Shown in pieces: positions 11,151-27,175 of a stretch of DNA of 64,000 nucleotides (position 1 is the stretch's first letter; each line of letters opens with the position of its first letter). The translations under genes were made by a program, and so were the position numbers. A model generated the notes under the pieces. The model saw only the letters and a list, made by a program, of their open reading frames with translations. It was not told the DNA's origin and did no database searches. Origin of the DNA: Musa acuminata AAA Group (taxonomy: Eukaryota > Streptophyta > Magnoliopsida > Zingiberales > Musaceae); the NCBI RefSeq assembly GCF_036884655.1, contig NC_088335.1:46008501-46072500 (forward strand), given 5' to 3'.

Positions 11151-12070
11151 TAGATTTCTTTTATTATTTCAAAAAAATGATGTCAAAAGTAAAACTTGAA
11201 TAGGGGCCATCATTGGATAAAACGCCAAGGAGATTACCATTTGTAAATCCCTCTTTACTATTTATAATCTTATTTTAAAAAATTATTATTATTTTTGAAT
11301 TAGCTCTTTATGAATGTATGTAAATATTTCTTTTCTCCTTTTTTTTAATTTTCGTCTCTTTCCTCCTCGTCTTTCTTCTTCTTGACATATTTCTCCTCCA
11401 AGGAAAATGAGAGAAGCGAAGAGCGTTTACGATAACGAGCATCAGCATTGTTAATGATAAATGATGACGATAATAGCATCGACAAGGAGTTGGATAAAAT
11501 AAAGGATCGTAGGAAAGAAAGAAAAAAGATAAAATTAATAATACTTCTTTATAAATAATAAAATAAAAATTTGTATTATTTTTTCAAGAGTTGTCAATCA
11601 TAAGAGTTGTGAATAGTAAATAGGAGCTTTGAATAATAAACTCCAAACCAAAAGTAAAACTTTATTTGCTAAAATACTCATGAATTAAACAATAATCATT
11701 TAAAACAGTGACCATTGGACAGTCTTATGTGCTATCCATCTAACTCGAACTGACTTGCTTCAACAAGTTCACCCAATTAATGGTTGGAGCAGACAACTCC
11801 AATCCCAATTATTTTGACTAGTTAAAATAATTTTTAATGATTTCTTAATGTCCAAGCAATAATTTAAATTTTAAAGGGTAATGGAGTTGATTCACCAGTT
11901 CTTAATGACTTCTTAATATCATGAAATTTTGTGTTATTTATCTGAAAAGTGTATTATTTATATACATATACATTATCTTCAATAAAAAATCATGTACAGA
12001 ACAAAGCGGACTCGGACCTGAGAAACAGATCCGATAATCCACCGGTTCAGCGCCGCTCCACGTCCCTTCG
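11151..12070. other. AT-rich intergenic DNA, nothing recognised
   Basis: No gene, LTR or clear repeat is seen. It contains a run of CTTCTTCTT-type pyrimidines near 11340-11400 and many poly-A/T stretches. It separates the tandem repeat from the promoter of the GST at 12496. Confidence 0.6.
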
Positions 12071-12074
12071 AAAT

Positions 12075-12150
12075 GATTCTAATCGTTGATATTTCGATCA
12101 ACGGTGCAGATGACGGCCTCGATACCTGACGCAAGCCATGACTCGTTATT
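12075..12150 (+). promoter_or_regulatory. Conserved upstream block of GST promoters
   Basis: GATTCTAATCGTTGAT...CGATCAACGGTGCAG here resembles 18623-18700 (GATCCTAATCGTTGAT) and 20713-20790 (GATCTTGGTCGTTGAT) upstream of the other two plus-strand GSTs. In all three the block is followed by GAYGGYGCA and a GGC-rich stretch and lies about 350-520 bases before the start codon. Conservation next to otherwise diverged promoter DNA suggests a shared element or simply common descent. Confidence 0.5.
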
Positions 12151-12360
12151 CACCAGATCCGTTAATACTTTTATCTAGTATTTGCTCGTTACCTAGTTTT
12201 CTACCCACCCAGTGGTTGGACGAAGACCAAAAAGTTATGGGACCCACTCTCTGGCTCCAACAGCGAGAAACGTGGGTACCGTCATCAGAAGACATTCGTC
12301 CCGAGAGTTCCAAAGTGACACGCAGGAAAAAAATCGAGTCGATGGTTACGTAAGCGGTGA

Positions 12361-13228
<868 letters not shown>

Positions 13229-13244
<16 letters not shown>

Positions 13245-13297
13245 TGAATAAAGTCCCTGTATATATATGGACGATATTTGGGTAGTGAATAAAGTCC

Positions 13298-13310
<13 letters not shown>
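13229..13310 (+). repeat. 41-base tandem duplication over the GST stop and AATAAA
   Basis: GACGATATTTGGGTAGTGAA...CCCTGTATATATATG occurs twice with period 41 (13229 and 13270). The first copy holds the real TAG and a GAATAAAG polyadenylation-type signal; the second repeats both downstream. The duplication ends in the TA microsatellite. Confidence 0.85.

Positions 13311-13380
<70 letters not shown>
13300..13380. repeat. (TA)n microsatellite
   Basis: About 80 bases of almost pure TA repeat with one TG interruption near 13329. It follows the 3' end of the GST at 12496. Confidence 0.95.
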
Positions 13381-13383
<3 letters not shown>

Positions 13384-13573
13384 TTTCGATTCCTAAAGCT
13401 CAAGTTAATAATTCGAGATTCCCAAATATGAATTCAATTAGTTCAAAAAGAGTTCTTCCTATGTTCCTTAAATGAGAATAAAGTTTGAAATTAATTTTTT
13501 TATCGTAAAAATGAGAATGAAGTTTGTGTTTACTTATTTTGAATATTAATCTACGTAAATAGATAGATGGGTG

Positions 13574-14100
13574 TGTTGGGCTGGCAGCCCAAAGTGGGTT
13601 CAGCCCACAATCCACATCCCTTTGATCTAATCCTAGATCAATATAATGGGGTGTGGGGGTTGCATTTTAGAAGCAGAAAAGAGATAGAAAAAGGCAGCAA
13701 CGTGGGCAGTAACGTTGACATCCTCGTAGCAACAAAGAACAAGGCAGAAAAATAAAAAAACAAAAGAAAGAAAAGGAAGAAGACAAGGACAACGCAGAGA
13801 AACTGTTCTCAATCATCTAGCAGTGTTCTCATCTCAGGTTAGATCAAATCTACAGTAGACTCTTGCTGTGATTACTTGGGGAGGTTTTAGATATTGTGTG
13901 CAGTGATCTCAGGTTAGATCAAATCTACAGTAGACTCTTGCTGTGATTACTTGGGGAGGTTTTAGATATTGTGTGCAGTGACGTAATCCTTATATCCCAG
14001 TTATTCTCTTGTGGTTGTTGTTAGGGTTTTGGGCAAGAGATTGAGATTTGTATATTCATTATTCTCATAGTAGATTATCTCTAGTTTGCCCCGTGGTTTT
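13574..14100 (+). repeat. 5' LTR, truncated, with a 75-base exact duplication
   Basis: Colinear with 16499-16950 of the 3' LTR, then stops; the equivalent of 16951-17087 is absent. Bases 13831-13905 and 13906-13980 are identical 75-base copies (ATCTCAGGTTAGATC...GTGTGCAGTG) present once in the 3' LTR (from about 16755). That duplication arose after insertion. Confidence 0.88.
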
Positions 14101-16470
14101 ATCAGAAAGTCTCTATGAAAGAAAAACAACCGGCAACGAAGCTTTTTTTATCAGAAAACTTGTGAACCTAAAACATAGAGAGGGTACTTCTATTGCTGAG
14201 CATTTGAATGAAATGCAGAGTATTACTAAACAGTTATCCTCTATGAAAATGTCTCTTGATGATGAGTTGCAGGCATTGTTATTTCTCAGTTCATTACCAG
14301 AAAGTTGAGAGACACTGGTGGTTTCCCTTAGTAATTCTGCGCCAGATGGTATTGTCACTATGAGTCAAGTAACAAGCAGTTTGTTGAATGAGGAGTTGAG
14401 AAGAAAGAGTTCGGCAACATCTCAGAATGATTCACAGGCACTTATCTCAGAGAACAGAGGAAGGTCAAAGTCTAGAAGCAGTTCACGTTTGGGTAGAAGC
14501 AAGTCAAGATCAAGAAAAGATATTGTTTGCTATAACTGTGGTGAGAAAGGACATTACAAGAATCAATGTAAACAACCTAAGAAGAACAAGAAAAAGGGAA
14601 AAGAAGTGGAGTCTACAGAGTCAAAGGATAATACTACAGCTACAGTGCAGGGTGGAGATTATTTGATTTTGTCTCCTTCTGATGATATTTTTTATTGTGT
14701 GTGTCAGGATCTTAAGTGGGTGATTGACACAGTGCTTCTTATCATGCTACACCACGGAGGGAGTTTTTTGCTACATACAGGTCTGGAAACTTTGGTGTTG
14801 TCAAGATGGGCAACTATGACACAGCAGACATCATTGGCATGAGTGATATTCATTTAAAGACCAACCTTGGCTGCAAGTTGGTACTTAAGGATGTGAGGTA
14901 TGTGGTTGACTTGAGGCTGAATTTAATTTCAGTTGGAAGACTAGATGATGAAGAGTATGAAAGCAGATTTCACAAAGGGCAATGAAAGCTCAGTAAGGGT
15001 TCTCTTGTTATAGCTAGTGGAAAGAAATGACATACTTTGTACAGGTTGCAGGCTAAAGCTTATGGTGAGCAGTTAAATGCTACAGAGAAAGACTTCAGTA
15101 TGGAGTTGTGGCATAGGCGATTGGGACACATGAGCGAGAAGGGGCCGCAAGCTCTTTCCAAGAGAGAGGTATTGCCAGATCTCAGAGGTATACATCTGAA
15201 CCCTTGTATTGATTGTTTGGCTGGTAAACAACATAGAATTTCATTTGCTAGTGCTGCTTTGTCTAGAAAAATGCATGTATTAGACCGTGTTTATACAGAT
15301 GTATGTGGTCCTTTGAGGACAAAAACTCATGGTGGATCTGTTGATGTTCTTGGTATAAGTGGTGCACTTTATTTTGTCACTTTTATAGATGATTTTTCCA
15401 GGAAAGTTTGGGCTTATGCTTTGAAGACCAAAGATCAGATTATTAATGTCTTCAAAGAGTTTCATGCCAGGATTAAAAGGGAGACAGAAAGGAAATTGAA
15501 ATGCATAAGATCAGATAATGGTGGTGAGTATACGGGATTGTTTAATGACTATTGCATGTCATATGGGATCCAACATGAGATGACAGTTCCTGGTACACCT
15601 CAGCATAATGCAATTGCAGAGAGGATGAACTGCACCATCATGGAAAAAATCAGATGTATGCTTTCACAGGCCAAGCTACCCAAAAGGTTTTGGGATGAGG
15701 CTTTGAGGACTGCAGTTGATGTGATCAACTTATCACCATGTACAGTCCTAGATGGTGATGTTGCAGAGCATGTATGGTCAGGGAAAGATGTTTCCTATAG
15801 GCATTTGAGAGTGTTTGGTTGTCGTGCATTTGCACATGTTCTAGATAATGAGATGTCCAAGCTGGATGGTAAGTCTAAAGAATGTATTTTTCTTAGTTAC
15901 TCACATGATCAGTTTGGTTACAGGCTTTGGGATCCAGAAAAGCAGAAGGTGTTCAGGAGCAGAGATGTGGTCTTCTTTGAGGATCAAACCTTTGAGGATT
16001 TGAAGAAGAAGGCACCCGCCAAGACTTCTGCAGAAGGATTAGCAGATTGTGACCCAGTTATTCCTCCAGTATATCAGGGTGATGGGGGAGATGTGCAGGA
16101 AAATAATATAGAGCCTGATGTTGATTTACCTGCAGGACATGTTGAGCAAGAAGAAGTAGAAGAGCAAGTTTCCGCAGAACCTCAGTTGAGAAGATCTTCT
16201 AGATAACGTCAACCTTCCAGAAGATACTCTACAAATGAGTATGTGATGCTTACTGATGCAGGTGAACTAGAGAGTTACCAGGAAGCAGTTGAGAGTGAGC
16301 AGAAAGAGAAGTGGTTAGTTGCTATGCAGGAAGAGATGGATGCTCTTCAAAAGAACCACACTTATGATTTGGTGCTGCTACCAAATGTTGACGAAGACCT
16401 TACCAAAAGAAAGACAGGAGATATGCCGACAGTTGGTTGGCATGACTTCACATTGAGGAGTCATGGGACA
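14101..16470 (+). pseudogene. Copia gag-protease-integrase with RT deleted
   Basis: Gag begins mid-domain at ESLYERKTTGNEAF and has one stop near 14306. A CCHC zinc knuckle CYNCGEKGHYKNQC is at about 14529-14570. The protease start WVIDT is near 14717 and is frameshifted at once. Integrase is open from about 15037 to 16206, 389 codons: the HHCC-type end begins WHRRLGHMSEKG, the core has TDVCGPL, FIDDFSRKVW and the acidic DNGGEY, and the C-terminal part has HLRVFGCRAF and GYRLWDPE. After a TAA (16204-16206) the RT start (MQEEMDALQKNHTYDLV) is cut and fused to the RNase H tail. Old polyprotein pieces, not a host gene. Confidence 0.88.
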
Positions 16471-16498
16471 ACCTCCCTTATGGGCTGAAGGGGTAGGT

Positions 16499-17087
16499 TG
16501 TTGGGCTGGCAGCCCAAAGTGGGTTCAGCCCACAACCCACACCCCTTTAACCTAACCCTAGATCAATATGAGGAGGGTGTGGGGGCTGCGTTTTAGAAGC
16601 AGAAAAGAGGCAGAAAAAGGCAACAACGTGGGCAGTAACGTTGACTTTCTCGTAGCAACAAAGAGAGAATAACAAGGCAGAAAAACAAGAGAAAGAAAGG
16701 GAAGAAAACAAGGACAACGCAGAGAGACTGTTCTCAATCATCTAGCAGTGTCCTTATCTCAGGTTAGATCAAATCTACAGTAGACTCTTGCTGTGATTAC
16801 TTGGGGAGGTTTTAGATATTGTGGGCAGTGACGTAATCCTTATATCCCAGTTATTCTCTTGTGGTTGTTGCTAGGGTTTTGGGCAAGAGATTGAGATTTG
16901 TATATTCATTATTCTCATAGTGGATTATCTCTAGTTTGTCCCGTGGTTTTTACCCTTCACATTGAAGGGGTTTTCCATGTATATCTTGGTGTTTTGTTTG
17001 ATTGTGTTTCTATTTTATTCCGCTGCGTATTATGGTCTTCTAGTATTTGTTCATATACAAAGGTTATTCCTCTTTATATCCCAATCA
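16499..17087 (+). repeat. 3' LTR of the deleted Copia element
   Basis: Complete 589-base LTR, TGTTGGG...CCCAATCA, followed directly by the target duplication GGGTG. It serves as the reference for the truncated 5' LTR. Confidence 0.9.
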
Positions 17088-17439
17088 GGGTGATGGATGA
17101 TTTAGTTCTCACGTGGTAACCACATGTTGTTAATAGATTTCTTTTCAAAATGCTTCGATGTAACTGTTCAATTTTCAAGTCGATAGACTTCACCATCAAT
17201 CAAGGAAGTATTTTGAATTAAAAAAATATTATATATCTATTATTTACATAGCTGATATCTGATGGCAACTCGACATGTTTGAGGGCTATCTTGACCATAC
17301 TCAAATTGATAGCTAGGTTGGCCATTGACATCAATCAATGAAGCCACCCATAATAAGATCAGATGAAGGTGTTTATCAACACTATGTATGACATGTCCCA
17401 TCACCAAATCTCCTAGTTTAGCCATCTTAATCATGAAGC

Positions 17440-17889
17440 ACTATATTCAAAGATGCGTTCGACCCCATTAACTCATTGTGTGTCATCATACTCGATCTTG
17501 TCAGCCCACTATGTACCATCTCACCCAACCCTATCAACTCATTGTGCACCATCACGCTCGACTTCATCGGCCCATTAAGCACCATCGTACTTGCCTCCCT
17601 CGACCCACTGTGTGTCACCACGCCTAGCTTTGTCAGCTCATTATGTGCCATCATGTTTGGCTTAGTCAATCCATTGACCATCGTACTCGATCTTGTCAAC
17701 CCACTATGTACCATCTCACCCAACCCTGTCAACCCATTGTGCACCATCGCGCTCGACCTCATTGGCCCATTAAGCACCATCGTGCTTGCCCCCCTCGACC
17801 CATTGTGTGTCACCACGCCTAGCTTCGTCAGCTCATTATGTGCCACCATGCTTGGCTTAGTCAATCCATTGACCATCGACGTACTAGAC
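17440..17889. repeat. 33-base minisatellite in 195-base higher-order units
   Basis: Monomers of about 33 bases with the core TCATTGTGYACCATC...CTCGAC...GTCARC repeat through the region. Six monomers form a 195-base unit present twice (17505-17699 and 17700-17889), the two being far more alike than neighbouring monomers are. One or two extra monomers lie at 17440-17504. The period is a multiple of three, so both strands stay open over about 140 codons; this is a by-product of the repeat, not evidence for protein. Confidence 0.85.
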
Positions 17890-17899
17890 CCAATCAGCT

Positions 17900-18600
17900 A
17901 ACACACACTTCTATATAGCTAAGGTAACTTAGCCTTCATCAACTATAATATTTTCTCTAGCTTATGGTATCAATAGTTAATATAAACCAAGTGTTACTTC
18001 CCAACCTGATTCCATTGTTCTCCCAAAAGTTAGAGGGTATGTGTTATGAGAAAAATGAAATGACATCGTATCAACACACTGTGGTTGCCACATTAACACC
18101 ACGCGATTGCTACCTTAGCACCACATGGCTACCACCTCAGTGTCACATGACTGACACATTAGTGACATGTGATCGATACCCAACTTGTGCTTACATATGA
18201 TTGGCACATGACCAATACCTTACTAAATTACCTCTTCTTATTTGTATTGATCACATAAAATAATGATTTAGAGGGTTCACTATAAAAGGGCTCCCCATGT
18301 TTGTTTTGAAAAACTTTTTTCCTAATACTATTTAAGTCATTGATTGAATCTTTCAAATAAAAAATTAACTTAAGTATCAAAGTAACTTTTGTAGAGAACA
18401 CCAATTTTATAAGATTCAATCTCTTCCGGGTCGATAAGGTTCGACCTCTTCGGGATAAGATAGGTTCAATACTCTTAATTTCGGAAAAAACCTTTGTTGG
18501 CTGGCTCTGAATCATATAATCAAATCATGTACTATTAATTTTTTTTTGATCTCATGAATTTTTTTTTTTATCTTTTATTGGGAAGAAGAAACGTGTATCC
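17900..18600. other. Intergenic DNA, no gene recognised
   Basis: Contains short imperfect repeats of the type CACATGACTGACACATTAGTGACATG near 18080-18210 and a duplicated phrase GGTCGATAAGGTTCGACCTCTTCGGGATAAG near 18428-18460. These look like decayed transposon DNA, but I cannot assign a family. Confidence 0.5.
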
Positions 18601-18845
18601 AAGAGGTTCGGATATAAGAAAAGATCCTAATCGTTGATCATCCAATCGATGGCGCAGAAGGCGGCTTCCAGGAATTTGTCTAACTAAAGCAATCACTGCA
18701 CTCCCGAGAAAGAGTTATATTTTGCGTCACTCTTTTGACGTTACTCAGATATCAACCCCTTGTGTCATTAGAGGAACGAGTTGCCCCCACTAGGACCCAC
18801 CAATCACGAGAATGACGAGATTACTACTGCTACATTCACAAAATA

Positions 18846-20046
<1,201 letters not shown>

Positions 20047-20660
20047 TCTGCAGTGGTAGTAGTAGTGACTGTGTGTTGCATGGTGTTTGCCTTCTTTATG
20101 TCTGATGAGATACACACTTGTTGGTGGTGTATATCACTTGAATAATTGCCCTCTCTGTTATCTTCTCGAATAATAATATATCACTTCTTGGTGGTGTTAT
20201 GAGCCACCTGCACCATTCTTTCATTAGAGCATAGGAAGAATTCTCTCGCTCTCTCTTAATATATAGACACTAACGTGTGCTTCATTAAAAGATTATAGAT
20301 CACTCGAGTTCTACCATTAGCTTAACTCTTCCCATCCAAGAGGAGCTCGAGTTACGTGTAAGGAAGTGGAATTGCATTATCCTTCGTTTATCAACAAAGG
20401 GCCATTTATTTTAGTGTATGATGTCACATCATATAAATGCATGATGCCCAGGTGTGTCGACGCCATTGTCTTCGAGGAACCCAGCCGCCTTCGAGAAGTC
20501 GAGCCATCCTTCGTTGAATTCATTCAGAGAAGAAGAAAGCCTAATCGAAATGTACTGACCAATTCGTTCTTGTGCTCCAAGCAAGGATTGAAATGAGAAG
20601 CTGACTCACCTGTTTCTTATTCTTTTCTCTTTTTTTATCGTAAATATTTTTTGGTATTTT
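20047..20660. other. 3' flank of GST 19149 and intergenic DNA
   Basis: Bases about 20140-20300 match, as one continuous stretch, the two pieces that border the Copia element at 108-177 and 6945-7010. It therefore represents the unoccupied form of that insertion site. The rest shows no recognised gene. Confidence 0.65.
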
Positions 20661-21014
20661 ATTTGGAAGAAGCAACGTGTATCCAATAATAAAAGACTCG
20701 GATATAAGAACAGATCTTGGTCGTTGATCGCCCAATCGACGGTGCACAAGGCAGCTTCGAGGAATTGCTGTGACGCATGCGATCACCTCACTCTCGAGAG
20801 AGTTATATTTTGTGCCACTCTCTTGATCGGTACCCAGAAAACAACCCCTCTTGTCGTTGGGGGAGAGAGTGCCGGCCGCTGGGACACATGAATAACGAGG
20901 GAGATGGGTGACGGAATGGTACATTCACCACGATCCGGTAAAAAACACGCGCGAAAGATAGTCGAGGCGGTACCGGTGGCGTGCCACATCGCCATCTTCT
21001 GCGTCATTGCCCCT

Positions 21015-21024
21015 CTATTTAATG
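21015..21024 (+). promoter_or_regulatory. TATA-like box of GST 21074
   Basis: CTATTTAATG sits about 55 bases before the ATG. It aligns with TATTTATAG of the proximal promoter at 19089. The surrounding 400 bases (20667-21073) align with the upstream region of the GST at 19149. Confidence 0.55.
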
Positions 21025-21025
21025 A

Positions 21026-21802
<777 letters not shown>

Positions 21803-22053
21803 TGAAGAAAGTCCCGTCTGTATGTAATAAAATAAAATCAAGACAATTATTCATAAATATTATTGATGAGATACATCTTTGGCTTATGGCTGTCACCGGA
21901 GAAAAGGAAATAACTAAAATTTGAAGAGGACGATGAAGCAAACAAAGGAGGTATTTTATTCAGCAACCACATGGAAGTAGGTGGAAGACACCGAGAATTG
22001 CCGATTGCTCCAACTGTGGCCACAAACACGACACGCATATCAAACCACAAGGC

Positions 22054-24587
<2,534 letters not shown>

Positions 24588-24608
24588 TCACTCTCTAGTC
24601 TTTGGGCG

Positions 24609-24617
24609 CTTATATAG
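24609..24617 (-). promoter_or_regulatory. TATA box of GST 24560
   Basis: The minus strand reads CTATATAAG about 50 bases upstream of the ATG, a good plant TATA sequence. Confidence 0.6.
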
Positions 24618-24619
24618 AG

Positions 24620-25500
24620 GTGGTACGTTCGTGTGATCTGCGTTGTAAGACGTGCACTTCATGTCAACGATCAGTTCTGATGTGGGGATCCAATTCTTAT
24701 GGCGATCTCTTGGAAGATACAAGATCTGCTTAGGAAATGGCTAAGGAAACGTGTCATGGCTTGCATCAGAGACAGACAAGCTATTTATATAAATGCAAAT
24801 AACAAGAAGAAAACATTGGGGTGCTCGATCTTTCCTAATGTGAGCTGCTACCCAAAACACTAATCAATCATAGGAGAGATCTTAAACATGGATTCTTTGT
24901 TGTCATTGCTTACGCATGCGATGATCAAGTTTGATTTTTTATTATTAGTGCTATTATTATAATTATCCTGTGTATGTTAACATTGATCTAAGATCAAGTT
25001 TGTTCCTGTCATCCATTCTATTATGTAAGGTTATACTTAGGAATAATCCTTTTGTTAATCATCCATTCTATTAGTTTGTTCTTTGACAAATTCAATTGGA
25101 AACTGCTCTCTGTAGATGAACCTGTCTCAACCATTCAATCTGCAAACGTCATTAAACCAGTATCTAACATCCCCCTAAACATAGAAGTCAAAGTCAAACT
25201 GAACATTCTATAAATAAGTCAACCCCCTAACTGCCTCAGAAGAAGTCCAAATCTATCATCAATTGTCCATCACAAAATACTTGTAACAAAAGAACACATA
25301 AATTACACACAGGGAAGGCAGATGAAACCTTGAAGTGAGAAGGGAGGAGGAGAACAGAAAGGCCTCCCTCTTCCTTGTTTGCTGGTAGACAGATGTGCTA
25401 CAAATAAAGTATACCAATCTCTTGTCTTTTCTCCAACCAAAAGGTACCATTGAAGGCTTTTTCTTTCTTCTGTCTCTCTCTAAATTCAACAGAAGAAGAG
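24620..25500. other. Intergenic DNA between the GST array and the coiled-coil gene
   Basis: No gene recognised. The left end is upstream DNA of the GST at 24560. CATCCATTCTATTA is directly repeated near 25010 and 25057. The right end (about 25440-25537) is the probable leader of the coiled-coil gene. Confidence 0.5.
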
Positions 25501-25537
25501 TTTTCATCTTCTTTCTCCATCAGAATTTGCTGCAGAT

Positions 25538-26471
25538 ATGAACGGTTTGCGTGTGAATTCGTCCCCCCAGTTGATTCCTCCGAGTGGTGTAGATCATCCA
25601 AACGAAGCCACCTTGGAAGGTGAAGAATGTTACATATCTGGTCTTCTTCCTTCATTTCATCTTGTTATCTCCTTACTCTGCTGTGTTTGATGTCGTCGCA
25701 GAGAATGTGAAGTCGTTGTTGAGGTTGATACATGATTACACAGAAGGCGGCGGGCAACGACCACACTGCGTCACCGGGATGATGACGGTCCTCGATGGTC
25801 TGAAGTCTCAGGTCCAGAAGCTGCAGCCTCCACGGAGGGGAGAGGCCGAGCTCCGCCGGTGCAACACCGACCTCCGCCGTGGCGCGCCTCCGAGGGAGAA
25901 GAAGGCCCTCGACCCCGCTGCTGACGAGGTCCAGAAGCTACGCCGGGAGCTGTTCGCGAACATGACCGCCCGCAGGAACCTGGAGAGGATGTTTTCCAGC
26001 CTGGGCAAGGAGAAGGAGATCATGGCGGCGGAGCTGACGAGGAAGGCGCGGGAGCTGGCGGAGGCAGAGGAGCTCGTCGACGACCTCCGGGCGCAGAACG
26101 AGGTGCTTCTGGAGAAGGTCAAGGCGTGCGCGTCGGAGCACAAGAAGAACGGCGGGCAGTCGCAGCTCAACTCGGTGCTGCAGGAGCGGAACAAGGCACT
26201 GTCGGAGCAGCTCCTCAAGTCGTTGGATGCGTACAGAACGGTGAAGAGGTGGCTAAGGGATGCTCAGGAGGAGAACGCGAGGATCGTTTTGGAGGCCGCG
26301 GAGGTGGCGGCGGCGAGCGCGGGGATCGTGCATCGCGTACGTGAAAGAATGGAGGGAGGTGGGAATGGGAAGGTGAGGATGGAGGGGGAGATTAACTCCT
26401 TGGAGCAGATGCTGCATGGATTGCAAGGGAAGCTGAGGAAAGTTAGCCCAAAAAATAAGGGAGATTGTTAG
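25538..26471 (+). CDS. Coiled-coil protein of unknown function
   Basis: Exons 25538-25619 and 25702-26471 give 283 residues; the intron is GT-AG, 82 bases, phase 1. I do not recognise a named family. After a short polar N-terminus comes ENVKSLLRLIHDYTEGG (about 28-45). From about residue 80 to the end the protein is charged and helical with heptad-like spacing: LRRELFANMTARRNLERMF, KEKEIMAAELTRKARELAEAEELV, LNSVLQERNKALSEQLL and INSLEQMLHGLQGKLRK. There is no signal peptide or membrane segment. A structural or scaffold role is a guess. The start was chosen as the ATG upstream of a well-formed splice pair that joins the frame. Codon use is GC-rich like the GST exons, which supports a real gene. 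Confidence 0.65.
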
Positions 26472-27175
26472 GAGCTGAAACCTTCAAGTTTAGGTGGAGA
26501 GATTGAGACGAGAGGGACTGATGGAGAGGAAATGTAACGTTTTCCTTTTCTTTTAGTTGGAAGATTTGTACGGACTTTATATATATACGAATTGTAACAT
26601 GATAAGTTATCAAACCAATTATTTTTCTTTATAGAGACAAAATTAATATTTTTTAATGAAAAAACCTGATTAAGATAATCATAATGAGCTCTTAAAAGGA
26701 TATAATTAGAAGTTTTTAAATTATAAAATAATATATTTCATATCATATACTGAATATGAATATATAAGAATGAGCTAATTATATATTATCTTTTGTAATT
26801 ATTTATTTTTAATATTTTGATTCTTATATTTTTCAAGAGTTATATCGAAATTTTGATACTTACGAAAATGAAATATTAATATTTTTATAATATTAAAAAA
26901 TCAAAAAAGAGTGAAAGGTTTTATTGAAACAACGAGTTAAATTTAAGATATTAAAAATAATTAATTATGAGAGAAAATCTATAATTACTCTCAAAAAATA
27001 AAAAATGGGACTTATTAGCTCAGTTGTTGATCAGTGCTAATAAATCATATTTACTGTTTCTGTTTGAATATATATAGGTTGTCTTTTTTTACTTTTTAAA
27101 TGGATATTTTATGAACCGTATGATGAGAAACATTCTTAATAACAACAAATCTTAGCCATCAATTTACCCAATACT
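26472..27175. other. AT-rich spacer, no gene
   Basis: Contains the probable 3' UTR of the coiled-coil gene (TTTATATATATACGAATTG near 26577-26597) and then poly-A/T-rich DNA up to the PPR gene. Nothing else recognised. Confidence 0.6.

Larger units (their letters stand above)
13574..17087 (+). mobile_element. Ty1/Copia element, internally deleted
   Basis: Plus-strand Copia element flanked by a perfect 5-base target duplication GGGTG (13569-13573 and 17088-17092). The 5' LTR starts at 13574 and the 3' LTR is 16499-17087; both begin TGTTGGGCTGGCAGCCC. A purine tract (TGAAGGGGTAGGT) precedes the 3' LTR. Two deletions are evident. One joins the 5' LTR at 14100 straight into gag, removing the LTR end, the primer site and the gag start. 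The other joins the beginning of RT (near 16385) to the last RNase H residues (LPKERQEICRQLVG, near 16398), removing nearly all of RT and RNase H. The element therefore cannot move on its own. Confidence 0.93.

Noticed and set aside
17505..17889. CRISPR-like array
   Set aside because: Repeats are contiguous without unique spacers, and the DNA is plant nuclear.
17427..17901. Long open frames on both strands (141 and 149 codons)
   Set aside because: They follow from the 33/195-base repeat period being divisible by three. The peptides are pure repeats and there is no promoter or codon bias.
20366..20596. 76-codon frame downstream of the GST at 19149
   Set aside because: No recognisable motif, no splice context, and AT-rich spacer base composition.
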